From Levilactobacillus enshiensis (GTDB lineage: Bacteria; Bacillota; Bacilli; Lactobacillales; Lactobacillaceae), in assembly GCF_007115095.1 (NCBI RefSeq), contig NZ_SULH01000005.1, forward strand, positions 152,199 through 216,198: DNA of 64,000 bases, read 5' to 3'. This document shows, piece by piece, positions 24,633 to 34,145 of the stretch (position 1 is its first letter; each line of letters begins with the position of its first letter). The notes under the pieces are model-generated. The model was not told the DNA's origin. It was given only the letters and a program-made list of their open reading frames with translations, and ran no database searches. Made by a program: the position numbers and the translations under genes.

Positions 24633-27251
24633 TTATTTTTCAACGTTCTTTCCGTCGTATTCATCTAACATAATCTGTTTCAATTCGGAAACTAAAGGTT
24701 CCTTAGGGTTAGCCGTCGTGCATTGGTCTTCGAAGGCCAATTCGGCTAAGTGGTCAACGACCTTGTCGAAGTGGGCCTTGTCGACACCGTTGGCCTTCAA
24801 GCTCAACGTCACGTCGACGGAGTGGGCCAAGTCAATAATCTTCTTGACGAGGGCTTCCTTCAACTCTTCCTTGGTCGTTCCTGGCAAGCCGAGGTACCGC
24901 GCGATTTGAGCGTAGTCTTCATCGGCTCTGAAGGATTCGTACTTCGGCCACATGGACAGCTTCGTTGGTTCCTTGAAGTTGTACCGGATAACGTGTGGCA
25001 AAGTGATGGCGATGGCCAAACCGTGTGGTAACCCGAATTCCCCACCCAGTTTGTGGGCGATAGAGTGGTCGACCCCGAGAAAGGCGTTGGCAAATGCCAT
25101 CCCAGCTAACGTTGAGGCGTTGTGCATCTCTTCGCGAGCGGTAATGTCACCATTGTAGGAGTTCGTCAGGTTGTCCATAACTAATTTAATCGCTTGTAAC
25201 GACCATGGCCGCGTGTAATCGGAAGCCATGTTGGACACGTAGGATTCGATGGCGTGGGTCAACACGTCCAGACCAGAGTAAGCAACCGTGCGCTTAGGCA
25301 CCGTTTCGATAAATTGTGAGTCCACGATGGCCACATCCGGCGTCAACGCGTAGTCGGCCAATGGGTACTTCACGTGGGTCTTGGAGTCCGTAATCACGGC
25401 AAATGGGGTGACTTCAGAACCGGTACCAGAAGTCGTTGGAATCGCAACGAATTGGGCCTTGTGCGGCTTATTGAACTTGTAAGCCCGCTTCCGAATGTCC
25501 AAGAACTTCTGCTTGGCACCAAAGAAGCTAGCTTCTGGATCTTCGTAGAATAACCACATGTTCTTGGCAGCATCCATCGCAGAACCCCCACCTAAAGCCA
25601 CAATCGTATCGGGCTTGAAGGTCCGCATTTGGGCAACTCCCCGGTTAACCGTATCGGTCGTTGGGTCCGGTTCAACGTCGGAGAATAATGAGTATTCAAT
25701 CCCGTTTGGTTGCCGCTTCAATTCGTTCAAGACGGTATCAATGTAACCTAACTCTACCATGGCTGGGTCGGTGACTAGGAAGACCCGCTTAACACCAGGC
25801 ATGTCGTCTAAGTAACGCACCGACGTCTTTTCAAAGTAAACTCGAGGTAATTTAATCCACTGCATGTTATTTCGCCGCTTTGCAATCGTTTTGATGTTCA
25901 ACAGGTCAAATGAGGAAACGTTGTGGGACACGGAGTTCTTACCCCATGAACCAGTTCCCAACGTTAATGATGGCACCATTTCGTTGTAGATATTCCCGAT
26001 CCCACCAACGGCGGAAGGGGTATTGACTAAGACCCGACTAGCCTTCATCTTGATGCCAAATTCGGTTGCCAAGTCATCATTCATGGTGTGGATGCCGGCC
26101 GTGTGTCCCAGACCGCCAAAGTGCAGCAAGTCGTCACAGAGCTTGAACGCGTCTGCTTGACTCTTGGCCTTGTATACGGACAGAACTGGTGACAACTTTT
26201 CACGAGAGAGTGGGTACTTTGGCCCCACACCAGTAATTTCGGCAGCCAAGACCTTAGTGGTTTCTGGTACCTTGATGCCGGCTAAGTCAGCGATCTTTCG
26301 TGCGGACATCCCAGCGATTGGGCCTTTGACCCCACCGTTTGGCACAAACATAGCATCAGCCAATGCCTTTTCATCGCTCTTCTTAATGAAGAAGACGCCA
26401 CGGGCTTCCATTTCCTTCTTCACATCAGCGTAGATCTCATGGTCAATAACGGCGCTGTTTTCTGAGGCACAGACCATCCCATTATCAAACGTCTTAGAAA
26501 GCACGATGTCGTAAACGGCCCGCTTGATGTTGGCCGTCTTTTCAATGTAGGCTGGGCCGTTACCAGGACCGACACCCAAGGCTGGCTTCCCAGTTGAGTA
26601 AGCGGCCTTGACCATGCCAGGACCACCGGTAGCCAAGACACTGGCAACCATCGGATGGTTCATCAGAGCGGTCGTGGCTTCCAAGCTAGGCTTTTCGATC
26701 CACTGGATCACCCCTTCAGGTGCACCGGCAGCAATCGCAGCATCCCGAACGACCTTTGCGGCCATGACGGATGACTTCTGTGCTTGTGGGTGGAAGGCGA
26801 AGATGATTGGGTTCCGCGTCTTCACAGCAATCAAGGACTTGAATAACGTAGTTGACGTTGGGTTAGTGACGGGGGTTACCCCGGCCAAAATCCCCAGTGG
26901 TTCAGCAACGGTGATCAGTTGCCGTTCGCGGTCGTCCTTAATGATGCCAACGGTCTTATCCTTCTTGATGGTATGCCAAATCTCTTCGGTCGCAAACATA
27001 TTCTTGATGGCTTTGTCTTCCATGACCCCCCGGCCAGTTTCTTCAAAGGCGGCCTTGGCTAATGCCATGTGTTGGTCCAATCCAGCAATGGCCATCTGGT
27101 GGACGATGTGATCAACTTTTTCTTGGTTAAAATCATCCATGGCGCACAGCGCGTCGTGGGCTTTAGCGGTTAACCGATCGATCATTTGGTCAACCGTTTC
27201 TGTCGTTTCTTTAGGTGTCGCTTTTGAATTTTCTTTCACGTTTTTTAACAT
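24633..27251 (-). CDS. adhE: Bifunctional acetaldehyde-CoA/alcohol dehydrogenase
   Basis: 872 residues from ATG 27251 (GGAGG seven bases before; the longer frame to 27305 overlaps the promoter). Reduces acetyl-CoA to acetaldehyde and then ethanol, regenerating NAD for phosphoketolase fermentation. The N-terminal half is a CoA-acylating aldehyde dehydrogenase with catalytic Cys in DNGMVCASE. The C-terminal half is an iron alcohol dehydrogenase with GGGSAMDAAK, PTTSGTGSEVTPFAV and metal ligands in GVDHSIAHKLGGEFGLPHG. Promoter TTGCAA-16-TAATAT (27331-27304), a cre at 27411 and a Rex-like half-site at 27351. Confidence 0.97.
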   Translation of the reverse strand: MLKNVKENSKATPKETTETVDQMIDRLTAKAHDALCAMDDFNQEKVDHIVHQMAIAGLDQHMALAKAAFEETGRGVMEDKAIKNMFATEEIWHTIKKDKTVGIIKDDRERQLITVAEPLGILAGVTPVTNPTSTTLFKSLIAVKTRNPIIFAFHPQAQKSSVMAAKVVRDAAIAAGAPEGVIQWIEKPSLEATTALMNHPMVASVLATGGPGMVKAAYSTGKPALGVGPGNGPAYIEKTANIKRAVYDIVLSKTFDNGMVCASENSAVIDHEIYADVKKEMEARGVFFIKKSDEKALADAMFVPNGGVKGPIAGMSARKIADLAGIKVPETTKVLAAEITGVGPKYPLSREKLSPVLSVYKAKSQADAFKLCDDLLHFGGLGHTAGIHTMNDDLATEFGIKMKASRVLVNTPSAVGGIGNIYNEMVPSLTLGTGSWGKNSVSHNVSSFDLLNIKTIAKRRNNMQWIKLPRVYFEKTSVRYLDDMPGVKRVFLVTDPAMVELGYIDTVLNELKRQPNGIEYSLFSDVEPDPTTDTVNRGVAQMRTFKPDTIVALGGGSAMDAAKNMWLFYEDPEASFFGAKQKFLDIRKRAYKFNKPHKAQFVAIPTTSGTGSEVTPFAVITDSKTHVKYPLADYALTPDVAIVDSQFIETVPKRTVAYSGLDVLTHAIESYVSNMASDYTRPWSLQAIKLVMDNLTNSYNGDITAREEMHNASTLAGMAFANAFLGVDHSIAHKLGGEFGLPHGLAIAITLPHVIRYNFKEPTKLSMWPKYESFRADEDYAQIARYLGLPGTTKEELKEALVKKIIDLAHSVDVTLSLKANGVDKAHFDKVVDHLAELAFEDQCTTANPKEPLVSELKQIMLDEYDGKNVEK

Positions 27252-27303
27252 GCTTATGCCTCCATTTTTTGAAAACATTCTTGTTAACTTCTTCACGAGT
27301 TTC

Positions 27304-27356
27304 ATATTATCATATTTGAAAAAGTTTGCAAGACGTAAATGTTAAAAATATCACAA
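27304..27356 (-). promoter_or_regulatory. adhE promoter with possible Rex site
   Basis: Minus strand TTGCAA (27331-27326), 16 bp, TAATAT (27309-27304). Just upstream, TTGTGATATTTTTAACA (27356-27340) has one perfect Rex half (TTGTGA) and a weak second half. Confidence 0.4.
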
Positions 27357-27410
27357 TTGGTTAATCCGGTAGTTAAACTCAACAGTATCAACGCTTACAG
27401 TCAGACAAGT

Positions 27411-27424
27411 TGTAAGCGCTAACA
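27411..27424. promoter_or_regulatory. cre (CcpA site) upstream of adhE
   Basis: TGTAAGCGCTAACA matches TGWAANCGNTNWCA at every position; about 80 bp upstream of the adhE -35 box and 240 bp before the divergent GDPD gene. Confidence 0.65.
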
Positions 27425-27663
27425 CAAAATTAAAAACTTTTTGGGATTATTTTTCGGTGTGAATACAATCACTAATGGGTGCTTTCATTTTCATAACCGG
27501 ACTGAGCTATTTTCAGGAAGTGAAATTTAGTGCAGTCACCCCTCCGCCACAAGTATTTTTCCAAATTTAAGCGCCAGATTATGCTAAAGTAAGGTATGGA
27601 TTTGCTAAGCGTTGTCATCCTTAATCTTACATAGCAACTTTACTTTGAGAGGAGTTGAGAACT

Positions 27664-29457
27664 GTGCAAACTTGGCAGTTCTGGCGGGAATCAACTCGCC
27701 ATTTTTTCCAGCACTGGGGAAGCTACGTCACCCTCGTCTTTGTGACCAACCTCGTCATTAGCTATCTCGCGGTCCCCGTCTTCACTTGGCTTACCGCTGA
27801 ACTCATGGCTTGGCAACACGTCCCTTATGTGTCCTACACCAATATCGGCAGTATCGTCATCAGCCATCCCCTGGCCATCGTTGGGCTACTCCTGATTCTA
27901 TTGGCCGTGGTCATCCTGATCTACTGGCAATTTGCCTATCTCCTATTAGGGATCACGAATATCAAACGGGGGCGGCCACAAACCTCCCGCGATGTCCTGA
28001 GCGACACGTTCCGGAGCATTGCCGGGGCCTCACCCAGTACCTTCCTTTTCTTCATTGGTTACTTCATTGTAATCATGCCGTTCGGAAGCATTCTGTTCAC
28101 AACACCGCTGCTCAATAAGGCCCGCATCCCATCATTTATCGTCAGTTATTTAACGGATAATAATCTGTTCGCCGTGTTGCTGGGACTCTTCTACGTCGGT
28201 GCAGCCTACTTAGGGATTCGGCTGATTGCCGTCCTCCCGCTGATGATGATCGACCACCTGCATAGTCGAGCGGCGATTCGATCCAGCTGGCAACGGACGC
28301 GGGGCCATTTCTGGCGCTACCTCAGTCGGATCCTGCTGACGCTGGTCATGGTCAGCATTACCATCGCTGTCATCTATGCCGCGTTATACCTCGGTCAACT
28401 TCTCTTTGATAAGACCGGGATTGCATTGGCGGCCGCGACCGTGAATCTGTTTCTCATGGAAGTTATCACGGAATTTATCGTTTGTTACTCCACCGTCATC
28501 TTCATGATGATCATTCTGAGTAGCCACGACACCCACCAGTTATCACCGTCCATGCTCTTTAGCTTCCGCGAACCGGCGAAGACGCGCTTACGAACACGAC
28601 TTTTAATTCTCAGCGGCCTGACCCTTATCAGTGCGGCACTTGTTGGATTCAACCTGATCTATCTAAATGGTCTTGCCATGAGTAAACCGCTTACCATCGC
28701 ACATCGCGGTGTGGACAATGGCAATGGTGTCCAAAACACCATCCCCGCAATGGTTAAAACGAGCAAGGAAAAACCAGACTACGTTGAAATGGATATCCGG
28801 ATGACCAAGGATCACCAATTTGTCGTGATGCACGATGCCACGCTAAAAACACTGGCGAACCTGAAACGAAGCGTCTCCAAGATGACCCTGGCTCAGTTGA
28901 CCAAGGTCACCGTCACGGAGAACGGCTATCAGGCCAAGATTCCGAGCTTCAATCACTATCTCAATACCGCCATCAGTCATCATCAAAAATTGCTGATTGA
29001 AATTAAAACCGGTGGGGCCGATACACCCGACCTTCCCGAACGTTTCTACCGGCAATTCGGCCAGCGCATCATTGCCAACCACGAGCAGGTCCACACACTG
29101 AGTTATGGCATCATGAATCGGCTGAAAAAGGAACACCCTGATCTATTTGTCAGCTACATCTTGCCCTACAACTTGACCTTCCCACATACGCGCGCCAATG
29201 CCTATACCATGGAGTCGACGACCCTCAACGATTCATTTATCGACCAAGCTGACCGCGAACACAAGAAGGTCTACGCTTGGGACATCGACGATATTACGAC
29301 CATGGATCAAATGATGTTCATGGGCGTCAATGGCGTCATCACGAATAATCTGCACCTGATTCAACAGGAAATCAAAGACAACACGGATCATCCCAGCTAC
29401 GCCAACTTGCTGCTGACGTTTATGAATGATTTGTCGTTGGAAACCCAGACACAATGA
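27664..29457 (+). CDS. Membrane-anchored glycerophosphodiester phosphodiesterase
   Basis: About 597 residues from GTG 27664 (nine bases after GGAG; TTG 27655 touches the RBS). The first half has about eight membrane segments, as in the GDPD membrane-domain family. From about residue 340 comes the phosphodiesterase: LTIAHRGVDNG, then YVEMDIRMTKDHQFVVMHD, holding the His and Glu/Asp metal and catalytic residues, and LLIEIKTG. It releases glycerol 3-phosphate from glycerophosphodiesters, perhaps outside the cell from lipids or teichoic acid. Monocistronic. Confidence 0.9.
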   Translation: MQTWQFWRESTRHFFQHWGSYVTLVFVTNLVISYLAVPVFTWLTAELMAWQHVPYVSYTNIGSIVISHPLAIVGLLLILLAVVILIYWQFAYLLLGITNIKRGRPQTSRDVLSDTFRSIAGASPSTFLFFIGYFIVIMPFGSILFTTPLLNKARIPSFIVSYLTDNNLFAVLLGLFYVGAAYLGIRLIAVLPLMMIDHLHSRAAIRSSWQRTRGHFWRYLSRILLTLVMVSITIAVIYAALYLGQLLFDKTGIALAAATVNLFLMEVITEFIVCYSTVIFMMIILSSHDTHQLSPSMLFSFREPAKTRLRTRLLILSGLTLISAALVGFNLIYLNGLAMSKPLTIAHRGVDNGNGVQNTIPAMVKTSKEKPDYVEMDIRMTKDHQFVVMHDATLKTLANLKRSVSKMTLAQLTKVTVTENGYQAKIPSFNHYLNTAISHHQKLLIEIKTGGADTPDLPERFYRQFGQRIIANHEQVHTLSYGIMNRLKKEHPDLFVSYILPYNLTFPHTRANAYTMESTTLNDSFIDQADREHKKVYAWDIDDITTMDQMMFMGVNGVITNNLHLIQQEIKDNTDHPSYANLLLTFMNDLSLETQTQ

Positions 29458-29532
29458 TCTTAGAAGCGAAAAAAAGGGAATCAGCCATCAGGCAAGCAGT
29501 TGCGCTTATAGCCCCCGCTTCGACACCATAAT

Positions 29533-29648
29533 GGCAAAATAAAATCGGCTTTTTCAGAATTAACAATGTACTAGTCCTTGTCAACTTGACAGGGACTAGT
29601 ACAAATTTCTGAAAAAGCCGATTTTGAGTTAAGTTAGTCTATTTTGCC
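29533..29648. repeat. Nested inverted-repeat element between convergent genes
   Basis: Three nested perfect arms: GGCAAAATA (29533-29541/29640-29648), a 19-bp arm AAAATCGGCTTTTTCAGAA (29541-29559/29607-29625), and GTACTAGTCC (29568-29577/29593-29602), closed by TGTCA-ACT-TGACA. It lies between the GDPD and DUF1836 stop codons. It may act as a two-way terminator or be a small mobile inverted-repeat element. Confidence 0.7.
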
Positions 29649-29668
29649 GTAGTTCTAAAACTTTAACG

Positions 29669-30193
29669 TTATTTCTTCTCGATTTTTCGGAGTGGTCGCT
29701 TGATCAAGTGCAGTAACTTCTCCGACTGTAGCCGAGCAACCACTGCATCGACGGCCACCTGCATCAACTTTTCGTTTAAGTCTTTCGCCGCTGGTTGAAC
29801 CTGTTCCTCGCCGAGGTGGTGAAGGCGATCCTCCAACTGACCAATAAAGTTGTCGTAGGCTTGCTTCGGATAATCACCAGCCGTGATCTGGTCGATCCCC
29901 GAACGGACCGTATCCGTTTGGAACATGGGCTTGAGGAGGCTGATCATCAAAATATCCGTCAATTGCATGGTCTGATACTTCTTCTTAACGGGTGCCAAAA
30001 TGACGTTGTGCTTCACGTAATTATTGATCATTGCCGGTGTAATCGTGTCGATTCCCAGCGGTCCCAGCACATCGTTGATCAGCGCCGTAACCTGGTCCAT
30101 GTAAAGGTCAAACTTCGGTAAGTCGTCCCAACGTGGGAGTCTGACGCCATGCATCTGATGTTCCCAGCGGGTGTATTGATTAAAATCAGCCAT
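29669..30193 (-). CDS. DUF1836-family protein
   Basis: 174 residues, cytoplasmic. Features resembling DUF1836 include RLPRWDDLPKFDLYMDQV, ITPAMINNYVKHNVILAPVKKKYQTMQLTDILMI (read in parts, about 50-85), which looks like a winged-helix DNA-binding segment of MerR kind. It ends in a basic tail. 112 bp after the CtpE-like ATPase on the same strand with no clear terminator between, so possibly co-transcribed. Likely a small regulator; target unknown. Confidence 0.75.
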   Translation of the reverse strand: MADFNQYTRWEHQMHGVRLPRWDDLPKFDLYMDQVTALINDVLGPLGIDTITPAMINNYVKHNVILAPVKKKYQTMQLTDILMISLLKPMFQTDTVRSGIDQITAGDYPKQAYDNFIGQLEDRLHHLGEEQVQPAAKDLNEKLMQVAVDAVVARLQSEKLLHLIKRPLRKIEKK

Positions 30194-30305
30194 GTTACTT
30201 CCCTACCCTTCCGTTTCTACCTCCGATTATAGCATAGAATCTAGTCCTAATGACTAGCTAAGAAATAAATCCGGGAATTCACCTAGTGAAAAGACCAGTA
30301 ACGGG

Positions 30306-32645
30306 TTAACGCCAGCGAATTCGGCTTAAGATTCGGCGACCCAGGATATCCTGAACCACGATAAAGACGGGAATGACGCTAGCCATGAGGGGCAGATACA
30401 ATAGTGCTAATTTCCAATTCAACAAATTGACCAGCGAGAAAATCGGCCCAAAGAATAGGAAAATCACAGCGAACAAGCCGGCCATGATGGCCACTAGCGC
30501 AATCTTAAAGCGATTCAGTGGGCGGGCAACCATCAATAACGCATTTAAACTGATCATTCCCGTCATCAGGACGCTTAAGGTCGAGGTCGTCGCAAAGCTC
30601 AAACCAAATTGCGTTCCCAACGCCATGATCACGAGAATATACCCGACCACGCAGATAGCGGCCGGTGCGGCAATCTCCATGACCTGCTGCATGAAACGTC
30701 CCGTGATGCGGGCATAGTTGGGCTGCAACGCCAAGAAGAACGTGGGAATGCCCACCATTAATGACGAAATGGGCGTCAGTTGAATCGGTTCAAACGGATA
30801 GCTCCGCGTCATGAAGATAAAGATCAGCGTTAGAACGACCGAATACATCGTTTTGATCAAGAATAGGGACGCGACCCGCTCGATGTTATTGATGACCCGG
30901 CGCCCCTCATTAAGGACGTTAATCATGGCATCGAAGTTCGAGTCGACCAGCACGAAATCGGCCAGACTCTTGGTCGCCTCGCTCCCAGACGCCATGGCGA
31001 TACTGCAGTCAGCCTGACGCAAAGCCAATAGGTCGTTGACACCATCCCCGGTCATCGCTACTGTGTGGCCGGCACGTTGATAGGCTTTAATCAGTTGTTC
31101 CTTTTGCTGGGGCGTGACCCGACCGAAGACATTATTCTCACTGACCAGTCGATCATAATCTGGTTCAGCGCCCACCTGACTCATGTCGACCAGCTGCTGG
31201 GCACCGGCAATTCCAGCACGCTCGGCAATACTTGCGACCGTAACGGGATTGTCCCCGGAAATGACCTTTAGGGCCACGTCTTGATTGGCAAAGAAGCCAA
31301 AGGTGTCCTTGGCCCGCGGCCGCAATTCATCCGTAATCAATAGGAGACCGATTGCCCGGGGGTTCAGCGGCCGTGGTGTAGTCAATTCATCAACTTCGGC
31401 CAACAACAACACGCGATAGCCCTGCGCTGCCAACGTTTGAATTCGCCGTTTGACGTCAGCCGGCACCGTTTCAAAGATAAACTCGGGGGCCCCCATGACG
31501 TAGGCGTGTTGATCAAAGGCCGCGCCACTCCATTTACGACCAGAAGAAAACGGCAAAATGGTATCGGCAGCAACCGTGGGCGTGCCCAGTGCCGTCTGAA
31601 CGGCCTGAGCCGTTTCGTTATCATCCCCCGTTGCAGCCACCAGTTCGGCCAAGATCGCATTGAGTTGCTCAGTCGATTGCTGGGTCAACGATTCAATGCG
31701 TTCCAACTGAAGGAGACCATTGGTGATGGTGCCCGTTTTATCCAGGCACAACACGTCTACTCGCGCGAGCGCCTCAATCGCCGGCAATTCACGGACGAGG
31801 ACGTGGCGCCGGCCCAACGTAAAGGCCCCCGCTGCCAGTGCCACGGACGTCAACAGGACTAACCCTTCTGGAATCATCCCGACCATGGAGGCTACGGTGC
31901 CCAAGATCGCGCGGTTTTGACTCTGACCGCGCATCATCGCTGAGATAAATAATGCGGCCCCCAAGGGAATGATGGCAAACGTGAGCACTTTAATAATTCG
32001 ATTGATAATCGTCAACAGTTGACTGGCCGTGCGCCGTTTCTGCTTAGCCGAATGCGCCAATTGCTTAACGAAACTCCCATTACCGACCGCCGTCGTCTGC
32101 ACGATGGCGTGCCCGCCGAGAATAACACTCCCGGAAACCAGGTCGTCTCCCGTCTGCTTGATAATGGGGGTCGACTCGCCAGTAATCTGGGATTCATCGA
32201 CCTCCATGCCCTGCGTGTCACGAATCAGACCGTCTACCGGTAACTGATCTCCCCGCCCGATTTCAAGGAGGTCGTCCATGACAATGGCATCTTGGTGGCG
32301 CGGTGCGACCTGACCCTCGCGAAGCACGTTAATGTTAGCTTCTGAAAGTAAAGCCAGCTTGTCGACCTGACGTTTGGAGCGAATTTCCTGGAAGATACCG
32401 ATCCCCGTGTTGACGACAACGACGCCCAAAAAGAGTAAGTTTTTGTAGCTCCCGGTGAACAAGACCAGTCCTCCCAGAAGTAAGTTGATTAAATTAAATA
32501 GGGTTAATAAATTATCCCGAAATATTTGTTTGACACTCCGAGTCAGCGGCGGTAACGGGTCATTCTGTTGGCCCGCAGCGATTCGCTCCTTGACTTCAGT
32601 GGCCGTCAATCCGCTAGTAATCGGTGGTAAATAACGGTCTGCCAT
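30306..32645 (-). CDS. CtpE-like cation-transporting P-type ATPase
   Basis: 779 residues from ATG 32645, eight bases after AAAGGAGG. Motifs in order: actuator SQITGESTPI (about 150), PEGL in the fourth membrane helix, phosphorylation site DKTGTITNG (about 300), hinge TGDGVNDLLALRQADCSIAM (about 535), and a C-terminal membrane bundle. The short KxxPxGLxxLTS helix and overall length resemble the CtpE subgroup, known as calcium transporters in mycobacteria. Ion not proven here. Confidence 0.85.
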   Translation of the reverse strand: MADRYLPPITSGLTATEVKERIAAGQQNDPLPPLTRSVKQIFRDNLLTLFNLINLLLGGLVLFTGSYKNLLFLGVVVVNTGIGIFQEIRSKRQVDKLALLSEANINVLREGQVAPRHQDAIVMDDLLEIGRGDQLPVDGLIRDTQGMEVDESQITGESTPIIKQTGDDLVSGSVILGGHAIVQTTAVGNGSFVKQLAHSAKQKRRTASQLLTIINRIIKVLTFAIIPLGAALFISAMMRGQSQNRAILGTVASMVGMIPEGLVLLTSVALAAGAFTLGRRHVLVRELPAIEALARVDVLCLDKTGTITNGLLQLERIESLTQQSTEQLNAILAELVAATGDDNETAQAVQTALGTPTVAADTILPFSSGRKWSGAAFDQHAYVMGAPEFIFETVPADVKRRIQTLAAQGYRVLLLAEVDELTTPRPLNPRAIGLLLITDELRPRAKDTFGFFANQDVALKVISGDNPVTVASIAERAGIAGAQQLVDMSQVGAEPDYDRLVSENNVFGRVTPQQKEQLIKAYQRAGHTVAMTGDGVNDLLALRQADCSIAMASGSEATKSLADFVLVDSNFDAMINVLNEGRRVINNIERVASLFLIKTMYSVVLTLIFIFMTRSYPFEPIQLTPISSLMVGIPTFFLALQPNYARITGRFMQQVMEIAAPAAICVVGYILVIMALGTQFGLSFATTSTLSVLMTGMISLNALLMVARPLNRFKIALVAIMAGLFAVIFLFFGPIFSLVNLLNWKLALLYLPLMASVIPVFIVVQDILGRRILSRIRWR

Positions 32646-32765
32646 CACACCAGCCTCCTTTACCGTTTCGTTACCCCCATTGTACTAGATATTTGGGATG
32701 CGCTCTCCTAATCCGTTCCAGTTTTCACCATCCTTAAGTGAATCGCTACCGATTTAACGGCCAGT

Positions 32766-32905
32766 CGTGAAACGGCTATACTAAAATTAAGAAGATTGTA
32801 GAACCCAGCTCACGTCCGCCTCGCGTAGGTGCGCTGATTTCTACAATCTGCCGGCCCGTCATCGGTCGAACCCCACTGATGAACTGGTCAACTTAATCCA
32901 CGGGA
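32766..32905 (+). ncRNA. Structured 5' leader of small membrane gene
   Basis: After a TATACT -10 (32776-32781), an 11-bp perfect stem (32793-32803 with 32839-32849: AGATTGTAGAA/TTCTACAATCT) encloses smaller stems (CAGC/GCTG, CCT/AGG). A second hairpin, TCATC...GATGA, follows near 32859-32881. The RBS GGGAGGA is at 32902. This could be a cis-regulatory leader; no known riboswitch consensus was recognised. Confidence 0.4.
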
Positions 32906-32914
32906 GGAATCATC

Positions 32915-33073
32915 ATGAATCATAAATCATCAGCTGTTATCCTATTTATCCTCTACTTAGTTCTGCTCGGATGTATGTTAGCCCATCAAGATATGCTGGC
33001 CATGTGGCTCATGACGTTTGGCATGCTGATCGAAGCTTCCATTAATCTTTATGACCAGTTTAAACGCCGGTAG
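32915..33073 (+). CDS. Small membrane protein (52 aa)
   Basis: 52 residues, starting MNHKSSAVILFILYLVLL. Two hydrophobic segments (about 6-22 and 26-42) are separated by a short HQD turn; the C-terminus is basic (KRR). GGGAGGA lies six bases before the ATG, and a structured leader and promoter stand upstream. No family recognised. It lies between the P-type ATPase (divergent) and the aldo/keto reductase. Confidence 0.6.
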   Translation: MNHKSSAVILFILYLVLLGCMLAHQDMLAMWLMTFGMLIEASINLYDQFKRR

Positions 33074-33153
33074 AAAGCGTTGTCATTTTAGTAAATTTAG
33101 CCTAAACTAGACTTATTATGCTGACGACATTTGCCGTCAAGGAGGAACACACG

Positions 33154-34002
33154 ATGACACCCACCAAGATTACGGATACGATTGAACTCGCCGACGGCAA
33201 CCGCATGCCCGTTATGGGTTTCGGCACCTATTTAATCGGCGACCAAGAAACCATGAACACGACGATTGACGCCGCCTGGAACGCCGGCTACCGGATGTTT
33301 GACACGGCCATGATGTACCGCAACGAAGACATTCTTGGGCCAACGCTACACCAGCTAGGCTTACCACGCGAAGGCCTCTTTTTGACCAGTAAGGTCGCCG
33401 AAATTGTCCAAGGCTATGACCGGACGATGAAGGCCGTTGAAGGGTCGCTGAAACGGCTTCAGACAGACTATTTGGACCTCTTGTTGGTTCACTGGCCAGT
33501 CCACGAATACTTCTTCGACACCTGGCGTGCCATGGAACAGCTGAAAGCGGACGGCAAGGTGAAGTCAATCGGCGTGTCTAATTACACCATGACCCACCTG
33601 GAGTTACTCGCCACCCAGGCCAAGGAAATGCCGGTCGTCAATCAGGTCGAATACCACCCCTACTTGAATCAACAGGCGTTACTCGACTTCGACCGGAAGC
33701 AAAAGATTGTCACGGAAGCCTGGAGTCCTTTAGGCCGGCGCGTCGTTTTGGACAACCCCATGCTGGCAAAAATTGCCAAACATCAAGGGAAGACGCCCGC
33801 CCAAGTTATTTTACGTTGGGAACTACAACATGGTCTATTACCAATCCCCAAGTCCACTCACGTCGAGCGAATTCAGGAAAACGCCGATATCTTTGACTTC
33901 ACCTTAGCCGAAGACGAGATGACCATGATCGACCTGTTGAATAAGAACGAACGAACCGGCAATGAACCGGAAATCGTTTATGAAACGGGAAAGCAATATT
34001 AA
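33154..34002 (+). CDS. Aldo/keto reductase
   Basis: 282 residues from ATG 33154, eight bases after AAGGAGG; a longer frame opens at 33118 without an RBS. The catalytic tetrad of the family is visible: Asp and Tyr in FDTAMMYRNED (about 45-55), Lys in LTSKVAE (about 76) and His in LLVHWPV (about 109). C-terminal PIPKSTHVERIQEN binds NADPH. Similar to 2,5-diketo-gluconate-reductase-like enzymes of lactobacilli; natural substrate not known. Ends with the terminator at 34006-34049. Confidence 0.92.
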   Translation: MTPTKITDTIELADGNRMPVMGFGTYLIGDQETMNTTIDAAWNAGYRMFDTAMMYRNEDILGPTLHQLGLPREGLFLTSKVAEIVQGYDRTMKAVEGSLKRLQTDYLDLLLVHWPVHEYFFDTWRAMEQLKADGKVKSIGVSNYTMTHLELLATQAKEMPVVNQVEYHPYLNQQALLDFDRKQKIVTEAWSPLGRRVVLDNPMLAKIAKHQGKTPAQVILRWELQHGLLPIPKSTHVERIQENADIFDFTLAEDEMTMIDLLNKNERTGNEPEIVYETGKQY

Positions 34003-34005
34003 CTT

Positions 34006-34049
34006 AAAAGTCGTGCGGCTATCCTATCTGGACAGTCACACGACTTTTT
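34006..34049 (+). terminator. Terminator of aldo/keto reductase
   Basis: AAAAGTCGTG pairs with CACGACTTTT, then TT. Confidence 0.75.
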
Positions 34050-34091
34050 ACTTCCTTATAGAAGTCACGAATGGTTTCGCCAGAACTGACC

Positions 34092-34131
34092 AAAAACGCC
34101 CACCCCAGAGCATCTCTAGGGTGAGCGTTTT
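34092..34131 (-). terminator. Terminator of hsp20
   Basis: On the minus strand AACGCTCACC pairs with GGGTGGGCGTT, then TTT. Confidence 0.75.
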
Positions 34132-34145
34132 GTTACTTGTAACGG

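Noticed and set aside
32850-32890. tRNA-like segment (GGTCGAACCCC)
   Set aside because: No acceptor stem, anticodon arm or 3' end around it; it belongs to the second hairpin of a leader.
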